Positions 22,664-31,843 of a stretch of 44,757 bases of DNA are shown one piece after another. Origin of the DNA: JBFWWW01 sp050245975 (lineage in GTDB: Bacteria; Pseudomonadota; Alphaproteobacteria; Rhizobiales; Hyphomicrobiaceae). Location: assembly GCA_050245975.1 (NCBI GenBank), contig JBFWWW010000005.1, positions 1-44,757 on the forward strand, written 5' to 3'. The translations under genes were made by a program, and so were the position numbers. The notes beneath the pieces are model-generated. The model saw nothing but the letters and a program-made list of their open reading frames with translations, made no database searches and had not been told where the DNA came from. Within the stretch, counting starts at the first letter, position 1; the number at the start of each line of letters is the position of its first letter.

Positions 22664-23067
22664 CGTCGTTTGCTCTTTTGCACAAGTTACCCCACTGGCG
22701 CCGGCCGGAGCTGAATCCATGCCCGCGGGCAGGCGCCATGGCCCAATGTGCATTTAATCCAAACTTTATAAGCTGCGCTTAAGGGGCAGGGTGAACAGTT
22801 CATTACCGTGATGGACCAAGGGCCTAGCCCGGTTGCGTCACCCGTCGGGGCGTTCTTTCTTTCGCCCCATTGCCGGCCTACCCCAGAACGGCTTCTTCGG
22901 GGGCGGGCTCCCCTGCGCCAAGCAGGCCGCAAAACCCGCCTAGTGCGGTGTTGTAGTTGCGATTTGAGCCCGCAGAGTCGCCTGTCGCGACCTGCTGTTT
23001 TGCGGTATGTCTGCATCGGGGTGTGGGTTCGGCCGCTTGGCCGCTGGACGGGGAGCTTTTCGGGGGA
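22664..23067. other. Divergent intergenic region upstream of the coiled-coil gene
   Basis: This 404-base region lies between the HPt and coiled-coil genes. It holds an AT-rich patch with a CtrA-like box and a further TTAA (22754-22782), and a hairpin of GGGGCG and CGCCCC around a pyrimidine-rich loop near 22850-22875. No convincing gene is seen. Confidence 0.5.
22754..22782. promoter_or_regulatory. Candidate CtrA-binding region upstream of the coiled-coil gene
   Basis: TTAA (22754-22757), seven bases, then TTTA (22765-22768) is one mismatch from the CtrA consensus TTAA-N7-TTAA. A further TTAA half-site lies at 22779-22782. The patch is AT-rich within GC-rich DNA and sits between the divergent HPt and coiled-coil genes. 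CtrA control is inferred only from this similarity. Confidence 0.35.
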
Positions 23068-25845
23068 ATGGCACAGGACGGTAAGCCTCAGCGCGACCTT
23101 TCCGAGCGCGCGCCCCCTGCGCTGCCGACCGGGACCTCGGCGGCTTCGCCGCCGCCTGCGCCCGACGCCAAGACCGAGCCGAAACTTCCCGGCCTCGTGA
23201 AGATCACCTCGTCCGATGCGGCAAGCCCGGCGCGGCCGGCCATCGCTGCACCGCCCGCGGCCCCCGGCGCGCGACCGCCGCTCCCGCCGACGCCCAAGGC
23301 CTTTGTCCTGACCGAACGCGGCGTCGCCGAACATGCGCGCGTGGTCCAGGAAAACGGCGAGCGCGGCATCGATATTCCCGTGGCGGCCGCGCGTCCCGCG
23401 CCTGCTGCGACCCCACCACCTCCCGCTCCCGCGCCAGCGTCGGCACAGCCCAAGGCAGCCGCGCCCGAGCTCGCCGCGCCGGAGGCCGAGGAGCCCGCAG
23501 CACCGCGCCGCGAGGCGCGTCGCCGCGCCGCCGGTACGCCGCCGCGCGGCAAGATCGCAGCCAACGATGATGCGCCGTCCATTGGCGGTCTCATTTTCGC
23601 CCTGCAGCAAAAACCGTCCAAGCGCCCCTTCATCGTCGCCGCCGCCGCGTCGGGCCTGTGGGTCGCGCTCGGCGGCGTCCTGGGCTGGGCGATGCTGCTG
23701 CCCGAGATTTCCAGCGCATCCTCGTTCACGGAGCTGCTCGGCAGGCCGGCTCTGGTGACGGTCGCGGCCACGGTCGTGCTGCCCATCGCGCTGTTCTGGT
23801 TCCTTGCCATGCTCGTCTGGCGCGCGCAGGAACTGAAGCTGATGTCCTCCGCCATGACGGAGGTTGCCGTCCGCCTTGCGGAACCCGACCGCACCGCCGA
23901 GCAATCCGTGGCCTCCCTCGGCCAGGCCGTGCGGCGCCAGGTGGCGTTCATGAACGAGGCCGTCTCGCGCGCGCTCGGCCGGGCCAGCGAGCTGGAAGCC
24001 CTCGTGCACAACGAGGTCTCCGTTCTCGAGCGCTCCTACGGCGAGAACGAGCAGAAGATCCGCAGCATCATCCAGGAGCTCGCGGGCGAGCGCAGCGCCC
24101 TCGTCGGCACCTCGGAGCGCATGGCCGACACGCTCAAGACGGTCGGCACGGAAGTGCCCGCCCTCATCGACAAGCTGAGCGACCAGCAGCTCAAGCTCGC
24201 CAAGATCATCGAGGGCGCCGGCCAGAATCTCATCGCGCTCGACACGCAGCTCGCCCAGGCCGGCGGCCGCTTCGAGGCGACGCTGTCGGCGCGCACAGAG
24301 CAGCTGCAGGGCGTCCTCGAAGACTACACCCGCGCGCTCGACGCGACGCTCGCGAGCCGCGCCGAGCAGCTCGACAGCCAGCTCATCGAGCGCACGCAGG
24401 CGCTCGATGCCGCCTTCACGGAGCGCCTCAAGCTCGTCGACGAATCCATCCTGCGCTCCACCATGGCCATCGACGGCACGGTGGGAGAGAAGGCGCGCGC
24501 CCTGACGAGCGCCATGGAAAGCCACGTCAAGGTCCTGTCCGAGACGCTCGGCCGTCAGGCCACCGATCTCGACGAGACGCTGCTCAACGGTCTCGGCGCG
24601 GTGCGCCGCACCAGCGAGAACATCACGCGTCAGTCGGTCAAGGCCATCGAGGGTCTCGCCAACCAGGCGGACCTGCTGAAGAACGTATCCGAGAACCTGC
24701 TGCAGCAGGTCGGCTCCGTGACAAGCCGGTTCGAAGGCCAGGGCCAGTCCATCATGCGCGCGGCCAACGCCCTGGAGGCCGCCAACTTCCGCATCGACAC
24801 GACCCTGCAGCGGCGACACGCGGAGCTGAGCGAGACGCTCAACGCGCTGTCGAACAAGTCCGACCATCTCGACAAGATCATGCACGGCTACTCGACGTCG
24901 ATCGAGGATTCGCTCACGGCAGCCGAGACGCGCGCCAAGGCCGTCACGCAGCAGCTCGCACATGGCGCCGAGCAGCATACGCAGGCCGCGCTGGCGGAGC
25001 TGGAGCGCATCCGCCACCAGACCGATGCGCAGGCGTCGCGCGCACTGGAAGACATGCGGTCGCGGTTTTCCAACGTCTCGATGCAGGTCGAGCAGCATCT
25101 GGGCTCGCTGTCGAGCCGCTTCGACGAGGCCTCCGAGGACCTCAAGCAGCAGGCGGCCCGCGCCGCCGACCACCTGCGCCGCGAGCAGGAGCGCCTGCGC
25201 GCGGAGGCCGAACGGCTGCCGAACGCCACCCGCGAGAGCGCGGACGCGATGCGCCATATCCTGCAGGAGCAGCTGCGCGCGCTGGAACAGCTCTCCTCGC
25301 TGTCGGCGCGAGAAAGCTCGCGTCGCGATATTGCCCCGCCCGCACCGCTGCCGCCCAACGCGCCGGCCACGCTCACGGGCCAGTTCGTTGCCCAGTCGCA
25401 GCGTCTCCAGCCGCAGGCCCTGCCGCCGGCCATGCCTCCCGGCGTGGACAACAACTCGCGCTGGTCGCTGGGCTATCTCCTCGAGCGCGCCTCGGTCGAG
25501 GAAGACCCTATGGGGCCGCACCTCAACATCGAGGCCATCGCCCGCGCGCTCGACACGCCGACGGCCACCGCCATCTGGGGGCGCTTCCGCGCCGGCCAGC
25601 GCGGCATCATGGTGCGATCGATCTACACCGCCGAGGGACGCACGACGTTCGACGAGGTCACCGCCCGCTTCCGGACCGACGGGGAGTTCCGCTCGTCCGT
25701 GGAACGCTTCCTCAACGAGTTCGAGCGCCTGCTGCACGATACCGAGCAGACGGACCCCTCGGGCCGGGTGCTGCAGAACCATCTCGTCTCGGACAGCGGC
25801 CGCGTCTACCTGTTCCTCGCGCATGCCAGCGGCCGGCTGAGCTGA
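23068..25845 (+). CDS. Large membrane-anchored coiled-coil protein (polar growth ring-like)
   Basis: ATG 23068 (MAQDGKPQRDL) gives 925 residues. The N-terminal 180 are rich in Pro and Ala and probably disordered. Two membrane helices follow (about 187-211 and 228-250). Residues about 255-750 are long amphipathic helices with degenerate units of the type LDATLASRAEQLDSQL, called apolipoprotein-like in related proteins. The C-terminal 135 residues form a compact conserved-looking domain (RWSLGYLLERASVEED onward). The layout resembles the growth-pole ring proteins of Rhizobiales (GPR of Agrobacterium, RgsE of Sinorhizobium), but those are much longer. The similarity is by architecture and memory only. 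Confidence 0.85.
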   Translation: MAQDGKPQRDLSERAPPALPTGTSAASPPPAPDAKTEPKLPGLVKITSSDAASPARPAIAAPPAAPGARPPLPPTPKAFVLTERGVAEHARVVQENGERGIDIPVAAARPAPAATPPPPAPAPASAQPKAAAPELAAPEAEEPAAPRREARRRAAGTPPRGKIAANDDAPSIGGLIFALQQKPSKRPFIVAAAASGLWVALGGVLGWAMLLPEISSASSFTELLGRPALVTVAATVVLPIALFWFLAMLVWRAQELKLMSSAMTEVAVRLAEPDRTAEQSVASLGQAVRRQVAFMNEAVSRALGRASELEALVHNEVSVLERSYGENEQKIRSIIQELAGERSALVGTSERMADTLKTVGTEVPALIDKLSDQQLKLAKIIEGAGQNLIALDTQLAQAGGRFEATLSARTEQLQGVLEDYTRALDATLASRAEQLDSQLIERTQALDAAFTERLKLVDESILRSTMAIDGTVGEKARALTSAMESHVKVLSETLGRQATDLDETLLNGLGAVRRTSENITRQSVKAIEGLANQADLLKNVSENLLQQVGSVTSRFEGQGQSIMRAANALEAANFRIDTTLQRRHAELSETLNALSNKSDHLDKIMHGYSTSIEDSLTAAETRAKAVTQQLAHGAEQHTQAALAELERIRHQTDAQASRALEDMRSRFSNVSMQVEQHLGSLSSRFDEASEDLKQQAARAADHLRREQERLRAEAERLPNATRESADAMRHILQEQLRALEQLSSLSARESSRRDIAPPAPLPPNAPATLTGQFVAQSQRLQPQALPPAMPPGVDNNSRWSLGYLLERASVEEDPMGPHLNIEAIARALDTPTATAIWGRFRAGQRGIMVRSIYTAEGRTTFDEVTARFRTDGEFRSSVERFLNEFERLLHDTEQTDPSGRVLQNHLVSDSGRVYLFLAHASGRLS

Positions 25846-25906
25846 CGGCCGCCGCGGTGCGCGGCATGACGATCGCCGCGATGCGCGGCGGCGCAGGTGA
25901 ACCGAC

Positions 25907-26890
25907 ATGTCGCCCCATCCCCCGACCCTCAGCGTGACAGTCGAGCGCTGGCCGACCGCCGGCAGCTTCACCATCGCGCGCGGCGCCAAGACCGCTGCCG
26001 ACGTCGTGGTCGCGAGCATCAGCGACGGCATCGCGACGGGACGCGGCGAAGCCGTGCCTTACCCGCGCTATGGCGAGACGGTGGACGGGGCGGCGGCCGC
26101 GATCCGCGCCTACGACGGGCCGCTCTCGCGTGCCGCGCTGGCGGACCGGATGCCCGCGGGTGCGGCCCGCAACGCCATCGACCTTGCTCTGTGGGACTTC
26201 GAGGCGAAGGCCAGCGGCGTTGCGGTTGCCGCCCGGATCGGATGCCCGTCAGCCCGGCCCTTGCTCACCGCCTACACGCTCAGCCTCGACACGCCGGACG
26301 CCATGGCCGGCAGGGCCAGGGCCGCTGCACGCTATCCCCTGCTCAAACTCAAACTCGGCGGCGGCGCCCTGGATGGCGATCGCCTGCGCGCCATCCGCGC
26401 AGGCCGGCCCGACGCGCGCCTCATCGCCGATGCCAACGAATCCTGGTCGGAGACCGACCTCGCCATGCTGATGGCCGTCGCCAGGGAGACCGGGATCGAG
26501 CTGATCGAGCAGCCGCTGCCGGCCGGCAAGGAGGGCGCGCTTGCCGCCGTCCGCGGGGGCGTGGCGCTGTGCGCGGACGAATCGCTGCACACGCGCGCCG
26601 ATCTCGACCGGATCGCGACGCTCTATGACGCCGTCAACATCAAGCTCGACAAGACCGGCGGTCTCACCGAAGCGCTGGCCTTGAAGGACGCCGCGCGGGA
26701 GCGCGGCCTGAAGGTCATGGTCGGCTGCATGGTCGCCACGTCGCTGGCGATGGCGCCGGCCGTGCTCCTCGCGCAGGGGGCGGACTGGGCCGATCTCGAC
26801 GGCCCGCTCCTTCTCGCGCGCGACCGCGAGCCCGGGCTCGGCTATGACGGCGCCTATGTCGCGCCGCCGACCCGCGAGCTGTGGGGCTGA
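25907..26890 (+). CDS. L-Ala-D/L-Glu (dipeptide) epimerase, enolase superfamily
   Basis: A 327-residue enolase-superfamily enzyme. The catalytic lysines are K149 in LLKLKLGG and K246 in NIKLDKTGG; metal ligands are D175 in IADANESW, E201 in IEQPLP and D224 in CADES. The late DLDGPLLL motif matches the DxD that binds the substrate amino group in dipeptide epimerases. The enzyme probably epimerises L-Ala-D-Glu during murein peptide recycling. Its last 37 bases overlap the convergent MFS transporter gene. Confidence 0.92.
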   Translation: MSPHPPTLSVTVERWPTAGSFTIARGAKTAADVVVASISDGIATGRGEAVPYPRYGETVDGAAAAIRAYDGPLSRAALADRMPAGAARNAIDLALWDFEAKASGVAVAARIGCPSARPLLTAYTLSLDTPDAMAGRARAAARYPLLKLKLGGGALDGDRLRAIRAGRPDARLIADANESWSETDLAMLMAVARETGIELIEQPLPAGKEGALAAVRGGVALCADESLHTRADLDRIATLYDAVNIKLDKTGGLTEALALKDAARERGLKVMVGCMVATSLAMAPAVLLAQGADWADLDGPLLLARDREPGLGYDGAYVAPPTRELWG

Positions 26891-28056
26891 CGCCCGCCGC
26901 GCTCCAGCATGACCGACGCCGCCAGTCCGACGGCCGCGAGTGCCGCCATGGCCCAGTAGGCCCGCCCGCCCGCGGCGGCATAGGCATGTCCGGCGACCAT
27001 GACGGCGAGCCCCATGGCGATGCCGCCGTTGACGGACGCATAGAGGGCTTGCGCCGTGCCGCCTTCGTGATCGCCGACGCGGCGTCCGATGAAATGGATC
27101 GCGCCGAGATGGGTGGCGCCATAGGTGACCCCGTGCAGAACCTGCAGCGGTATCAGCGCCGCCAGCGGCGGATCGAACCCCATCAGGAGCCAGCGCACGA
27201 CGGCTGCCGCGGCCCCGACGCACATGAGCCGGACCGGCTCGATCGCGCGCAAGACATGCGCCGAGAATGTGAAGAGGAGAATTTCGGCGACGATGCCGAT
27301 GGCCCATAGTCCGCCGCACCAGGCCGCCGAAAGGCCGCTCGCGCGCCAGTGCAGCGTGCCAAAGGTGTAGAACACGGCGTGCGCCGCCTGCACGGCACCG
27401 GTCGCCACGAGAAACGTCAGGAACACCGGCTCGCGCACGAGCCCGAAGGCCGAGCGAAGACTGGGCCGGCTGTGCGCCACGCCGGTCATGGGCGGCGCCG
27501 GCATCACAAGCGCCGCCAGCGCCGTCGCCGCCGCCAGGGTTGCGATGAGCCAGATGGCGGCCCAGGGTCCGGTGCCGTCGAGCAGCAGGCCGCCCGCGAA
27601 ATTGGCGGCAACGAACGTCAGCGAGCCCCACACGCGCATGCGCCCGTAGTCGAGCCCTGCGGCGCGGACACCGGCAACGGCGATCGTCTCAGTCAGCGGT
27701 ATCACCGATGTCCAGACAACGGCAAAGGCGAGACTCAGCGCGAAGATCGTCCAGAAGCCCCGGGCCAGACCCAGCAGCATCAACGCCGCGCATCCGCTCC
27801 ATGCGACCCAGATCAGGACCTGGCGATGGCGGCCGGAGCGGTCCGCGAGGTGGGCGAAAAGCGGGGCGGCGATCACGCGCGCCAGCATCGGCAGCGCGCC
27901 GATGAAGGCGATGTCCTGGGCGGTCATGCCGCGCCAGTCGAGCCATACCGGGAAAAACGGAAGCTGCACGCCGGTGACGGAGAACAGCGCGCCATAGAAC
28001 AGCGACACCCGCCAGGCATAGCCGGCCGCCAGGCCCGTTGCACCGGACTGCGTCAT
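26854..28056 (-). CDS. MFS transporter (PPP/HcaT-like)
   Basis: ATG 28056 begins a 400-residue protein with about twelve membrane helices; the frame stays open further upstream only as a shadow of the dehydratase gene. The N-terminal GALFSVTGVQLPFFPVWL and MTAQDIAFIGALPMLARVIA segments resemble the MFS_1-like group that includes the 3-phenylpropionate transporter HcaT. A DRSGRHR loop is seen between helices 2 and 3. The substrate is unknown. It starts 17 bases after the dehydratase stop, so the two are probably co-transcribed, and its 3' end overlaps the convergent epimerase. Confidence 0.9.
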   Translation of the reverse strand: MTQSGATGLAAGYAWRVSLFYGALFSVTGVQLPFFPVWLDWRGMTAQDIAFIGALPMLARVIAAPLFAHLADRSGRHRQVLIWVAWSGCAALMLLGLARGFWTIFALSLAFAVVWTSVIPLTETIAVAGVRAAGLDYGRMRVWGSLTFVAANFAGGLLLDGTGPWAAIWLIATLAAATALAALVMPAPPMTGVAHSRPSLRSAFGLVREPVFLTFLVATGAVQAAHAVFYTFGTLHWRASGLSAAWCGGLWAIGIVAEILLFTFSAHVLRAIEPVRLMCVGAAAAVVRWLLMGFDPPLAALIPLQVLHGVTYGATHLGAIHFIGRRVGDHEGGTAQALYASVNGGIAMGLAVMVAGHAYAAAGGRAYWAMAALAAVGLAASVMLERGGRQPHSSRVGGAT

Positions 28057-28073
28057 GCCCCGCTCCGCGACGG

Positions 28074-29078
28074 TCAGGCCGCGATGATCTCCGCGAACTG
28101 GTCCGGGTCGACGTTGCCGCCGGAGAGAACGGCGACCACGGTGCGCCCCTTGACGGGGATCTTGCCCGCCAGCACCGCCGCGAGGGCGGCTGCACCGCCC
28201 GGCTCGACCACCAGCTTGAGCTCGCGGAAGGCAAACCGCATTGCGGTCTTCACCTCCTCGTCGGTCACCGACAATCCGCCGGCGAGCGTTCTGCCCGCCA
28301 CATCGAACGTCAGCTTGCCCGGCGTCTGCGCCATCAGGGCGTCGCAGATGGAGCCCGCCAGCCGCTCGTTCTTCTGCCTGGCGCCTTGCGCCAGCGAGCG
28401 GGCGAAATCGTCGAAACCGGCCGGCTCGACGCTGTAGACCTCCGTTTCGGGACGCGCCGCCTTGACGGCAATGGCAATGCCGGAGATGAGGCCGCCGCCG
28501 GAGGTGTTGGCCAGCACGACGTCGGGCACCGCGCCCAGCGCCTCCGCCTGCTCCATCAGCTCCATGCCCACGGTGCCCTGCCCCGCCATGACGTCGGGAT
28601 CGTCGAAGGGATGCACGTTCATCGCCTTGCGTTCGGTGCACAGCGCGAGAGCGATCGCGTCGCGGTCCTCGCGCTCGCGGTCATAGGAAATCACCTCGCC
28701 GCCGAAAGCACGCGTGCGCTCGACCTTGATGCGCGGCGCATCCGCCGGCATCACGATGGCCGACCGGATGCCGGCCAGCGTCGCGGCCGCGGCGACGCCC
28801 TGCGCGTGGTTGCCCGACGAGCACGCGACGACACCGCCGGGATATTTTGCGCGGTCGATCTGCGAGATCTTGTTGAAGGCGCCGCGGAACTTGAAGGCGC
28901 CGACGCGCTGCAGGTTCTCGGCTTTCAGCAGCACGCGGCCGCCGGTGGCCTCGTTGAGGGCGGGGTGCTCCAGCAACGGCGTCACGACGGCATACGTCGC
29001 AAGCCGCTGGCGCGCCGCGCGGATATCCTCGATGGCGGGAAGGCGCTCGGTCATCTCGGTCACCTGGTATTTGGGCAT
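28074..29078 (-). CDS. Threonine/serine dehydratase-type PLP enzyme
   Basis: A 334-residue fold-type II PLP enzyme without the ACT-like regulatory domain, so nearer catabolic threonine dehydratase or serine racemase than biosynthetic IlvA. The PLP lysine is K63 in GAFKFRGA; SSGNHAQG binds the substrate carboxylate; NTSGGGLISG binds the cofactor phosphate; LSGGNVD closes the site. It should convert threonine or serine to the 2-oxo acid and ammonia. ATG 29054 is an alternative start with AGGTGA just upstream. The MFS gene follows after 17 bases. Confidence 0.9.
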   Translation of the reverse strand: MPKYQVTEMTERLPAIEDIRAARQRLATYAVVTPLLEHPALNEATGGRVLLKAENLQRVGAFKFRGAFNKISQIDRAKYPGGVVACSSGNHAQGVAAAATLAGIRSAIVMPADAPRIKVERTRAFGGEVISYDREREDRDAIALALCTERKAMNVHPFDDPDVMAGQGTVGMELMEQAEALGAVPDVVLANTSGGGLISGIAIAVKAARPETEVYSVEPAGFDDFARSLAQGARQKNERLAGSICDALMAQTPGKLTFDVAGRTLAGGLSVTDEEVKTAMRFAFRELKLVVEPGGAAALAAVLAGKIPVKGRTVVAVLSGGNVDPDQFAEIIAA

Positions 29079-29151
29079 CGCTCCGATGCTTCGGCGCTCA
29101 CAAGCGGCGTGTTATCGGCCGCTGTCAAGCCGCACGCCGGTGCGGAGGCGG

Positions 29152-29188
29152 CAAAAACAAAAACCGGCCCGGGAGCGACCCGGACCGG
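29152..29188 (-). terminator. Rho-independent terminator, - strand
   Basis: CCGGCCCGGG (29164-29173) pairs with CCCGGACCGG (29179-29188) except at one position, around a 5-base loop. On the - strand the stem is followed by TTTTTGTTTTTG. On the + strand only CTTTC follows. It lies about 180 bases past the stop of the secreted-protein gene at 29372 and insulates the dehydratase. Confidence 0.75.
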
Positions 29189-29371
29189 CTTTCAGTTGGA
29201 GCCCAAACCGCGTCCCTGATCTATCGCGGTCCGGCTCTCCCCCCAAGCACCCCCAATCGATGCTGCCCAAACTCTAGGCGGACTGGCGTTGAGCGCGCAA
29301 CCAGGGACAAAAACTTCGGCATCATGCTGTGGCGGGAGCGCAACAAGCTGATCAGGCACGGCATTTCCGGC

Positions 29372-29893
29372 TCAGCATTTGCCGAGGCCGACGGAGATGC
29401 GGCGGATGTCGAAACCCTGCGGCGTGATGTTGATCGACTGATGGCAGCTCGACAACGCAACCGTCATGCCTGCGGAGAAGGACGACCCGCGGATGGTGAG
29501 CGCCATGCCCTTGCCGGTGACGTGGCCCGAGATGCTTCCCGAAGCCGAGAAGGACCGCTCCTCCCAGCTCCCGGTGATGCGCCGGCCGGACACGCGCAGC
29601 ACCGCGGAGGCGTTGATGTTGTAGCTCGGGCTGGCGCAACGCAGATGCTGGCGAAGGTGCGATCCGCCGCCGGCAACGCTGTAGGTGACGGCGCATTTCA
29701 CGGATTCGCGGTTTCCGTTGCCGAGGATCACCGAGCCGCGGCCGGTCCAATAGCCCGGCAGGTTGTCCATCGGCGAGGCGGGCCTTGCGGCGGCGGCATA
29801 GGCCCCGCACAGGATGGCGATGCCGGCGCCGAGAAGCGCACACACGCCGCCTGCGTGGCCGCGCACGGTTGTTGTCGATGTCGCTGTTGTCAT
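29372..29893 (-). CDS. Secreted protein, paralogue of the 3871-4356 gene
   Basis: ATG 29893 has AAGGAA 9 bases upstream; the frame is open to 30061. The 173-residue protein has a Thr-rich start, a signal peptide ending near AAAARPAS, and a mature domain with GYWTGRGSV, a first cysteine in VKCAVTY, LRCASPS, GSWEERSFSASGSISG and a terminal SVGLGKC. These landmarks match the order in the protein at 3871-4356, so the two are paralogues. It has two additional cysteines (SSCHQS and the last residue). Probably periplasmic and beta-rich; function unknown. Confidence 0.8.
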   Translation of the reverse strand: MTTATSTTTVRGHAGGVCALLGAGIAILCGAYAAAARPASPMDNLPGYWTGRGSVILGNGNRESVKCAVTYSVAGGGSHLRQHLRCASPSYNINASAVLRVSGRRITGSWEERSFSASGSISGHVTGKGMALTIRGSSFSAGMTVALSSCHQSINITPQGFDIRRISVGLGKC

Positions 29894-30064
29894 GGTTCGC
29901 AATTCCTTGGTGTGCAGTCGCGGCCGGACACGGGCACATAAGCTGCGACTCGCCTGCCGATGATCGCCAGTCCGCAACCGCCGGCCAATGCAATTTGCCC
30001 GGATATCCCGTTGTTGCTGGGCATAACGCTCAAATGCGACAGCAGGCGAATGGTTCGGCAATCT

Positions 30065-30886
30065 TCAGGCCGGTGGCGGATTGCGCCGGATCGCGTAGAG
30101 GTGATCGACCGGGCCTCGCCCCTGGCCGACCCCGAGCGTGCGGCCCGCCTCGAGCCCGTGCCAGACATAGTCCTTGGCGCGTGCCACGGCAGCGGCCAAG
30201 GGAACTTTCTGAGCCAGCAGGGCCGCGATGGCGGCCGCCAGCGTGCAGCCGGTTCCATGCGTGTGGCGCGTGTCGATGCGGGGCCGCGCGTAGCGGTGCG
30301 CGTCGGTTCCGTCCCACAGCAGGTCCACGGCCTCGCCGCCCGCCCCATGCCCGCCCTTCATCAGGACCGCGGCCGCGCCAAGGTCCGTCAGCGCGCGCGC
30401 CTGAGCGAGCATCTCCGCCTCGCTCCGCGCCGGGTCCGTTCGCAGGAGATGCGCCGCCTCGGGCAGATTGGGCGTCAGCACGCCCGCGAGCGGGATGAGA
30501 TGTGTCAGAACCGCCGATACGGCATCGGGCGCGAGCAGCACGTCGCCGCTCGTCGCCACCATCACCGGATCGACGACCACCGGCCGCTGCCGCAGACCGG
30601 CCAGACCTGCGGCCACCGTCTCGACGATCTCGCGATTGGCCAGCATGCCGGTCTTGACGGCCGCCACGTCGAGGTCCGACAGGACGCTCTCGAGCTGGCG
30701 GGCGACGAACGGAGCCGGAACCGCCTCGACACCCTGGACGCCGCGCGTGTTCTGCGCCGTCAGCGCCGTGATGACGCTGGCGCCATAGACACCGAAGGCC
30801 GAGAACGTCTTGAGATCGGCCTGGATGCCGGCTCCCCCCGAGCTGTCGGAGCCGGCGATGGTGAGCGCGACGGGAACGGTGGACAT
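30065..30886 (-). CDS. thiD: Hydroxymethylpyrimidine/phosphomethylpyrimidine kinase ThiD
   Basis: ATG 30886 gives 273 residues, the normal length; an upstream in-frame ATG at 30925 is less likely. N-terminal ALTIAGSDSSGGAGIQADLK is the diagnostic ThiD start. Later signatures are VKTGML, VVVDPVMVATSG, TPNLPEA, VLMKGGH and the catalytic-region HGTGCTLAAAI. ThiD phosphorylates 4-amino-5-hydroxymethyl-2-methylpyrimidine twice for thiamine synthesis. It follows ccdA by 54 bases on the same strand and may be read from the sox message; no other thi gene is nearby. Confidence 0.96.
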   Translation of the reverse strand: MSTVPVALTIAGSDSSGGAGIQADLKTFSAFGVYGASVITALTAQNTRGVQGVEAVPAPFVARQLESVLSDLDVAAVKTGMLANREIVETVAAGLAGLRQRPVVVDPVMVATSGDVLLAPDAVSAVLTHLIPLAGVLTPNLPEAAHLLRTDPARSEAEMLAQARALTDLGAAAVLMKGGHGAGGEAVDLLWDGTDAHRYARPRIDTRHTHGTGCTLAAAIAALLAQKVPLAAAVARAKDYVWHGLEAGRTLGVGQGRGPVDHLYAIRRNPPPA

Positions 30887-30940
30887 GATCTGCGCCTGAG
30901 GCTCGCTGCTGCAGCTGGCGGGCACTGTCCGCCCTGCGGT

Positions 30941-31741
30941 TCAGGGAGACAGGTTGCGCCGCATGATCTCGGTTTCGAGGTTCTTGGGCGTCGCCATCTC
31001 CTCGACGCGCGACAATAGCGGAACATTGTCGAGCAGCCACTGTCCGAAAAGGTTCATCGACCCGGTAAGGAACAGGATGCCCGTCAGCACCAGCAGCACG
31101 CCCATGCCCTTCTCGATGCGGCCGAGCTGACGTCGAAATCGATGGAAGAACGCGAGAAAGGGCCGGATGGCGACCGCCGCCAGCAGGAAGGGAATGCCGA
31201 GCCCCAGCGAATAAACGAGCAGGAGGCGCACGCCGGCGCCGAGGCTGGCCTCGTTGGCGGCCAGCGCCAGCACCGTTGCGAGGATCGGCCCGACGCAGGG
31301 CGTCCAGCCGAACGCAAAGGCGAGCCCCATGAGGTAGGCGCCGGCAAAACCCCGCCCGGTATGATCGCCGTGGTAGCGCGCCTCGCTGTAGAGCAGCGGG
31401 ATGCGCACGAGGCCCAGGAAATGCAGACCGAAGGCGATGATGACGAGCCCGGCCACCACCGACAGCGTACTCTTGTAGGCCTGCACCCACTGGCCGGCCA
31501 TCGACGCGCCGGCGCCGAGGCTGACGAAGACGGTGGTGAAGCCGAGGATGAAGAACACCGCCGACAGGACGACGCGGCGCCAGACCTCGTTGTCGAGGCC
31601 CGCGTCGTCGCTCATCTGCTCGATGGTCGTGCCGCCCAGATAGCCGAGATAGGGCGGCACGAGCGGCAGCACGCACGGCGACAGGAAACTCACGAGGCCG
31701 GCGAGCGCCACGCCCAGGTAGATGTACGCGTCTGCCAGCAT
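30941..31741 (-). CDS. CcdA-like thiol-disulfide/cytochrome c biogenesis membrane protein
   Basis: ATG 31741 gives a 266-residue protein with six membrane helices. The redox-active cysteines are in LSPCVLPLVPPYLGYL (helix 1) and FGWTPCVGPILATV (helix 4), the CcdA/short-DsbD pattern. CcdA carries electrons across the membrane to keep periplasmic thiols reduced, for cytochrome c heme attachment and, when near sox genes (SoxV), for SoxW/SoxYZ. It lies 102 bases downstream of soxX, so a SoxV-like role is plausible. The symbols ccdA and soxV cannot be told apart from sequence alone. Confidence 0.92.
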   Translation of the reverse strand: MLADAYIYLGVALAGLVSFLSPCVLPLVPPYLGYLGGTTIEQMSDDAGLDNEVWRRVVLSAVFFILGFTTVFVSLGAGASMAGQWVQAYKSTLSVVAGLVIIAFGLHFLGLVRIPLLYSEARYHGDHTGRGFAGAYLMGLAFAFGWTPCVGPILATVLALAANEASLGAGVRLLLVYSLGLGIPFLLAAVAIRPFLAFFHRFRRQLGRIEKGMGVLLVLTGILFLTGSMNLFGQWLLDNVPLLSRVEEMATPKNLETEIMRRNLSP

Positions 31742-31843
31742 CGTCCTCGCCGCTTGTGTCGCCGCAGACGTAACGGCTGGGATGCACCGGCGCAAACCAC
31801 GTCCGGTCACATTGCCGTCAGCACGCCGAGGCGCCCGGCGTTC

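Noticed and set aside
22687..26031. 1114-codon - strand open frame opposite the coiled-coil gene
   Set aside because: The opposite frame has two membrane helices, heptad patterns and a compact end domain. This one has no recognisable motif and extends through intergenic DNA.
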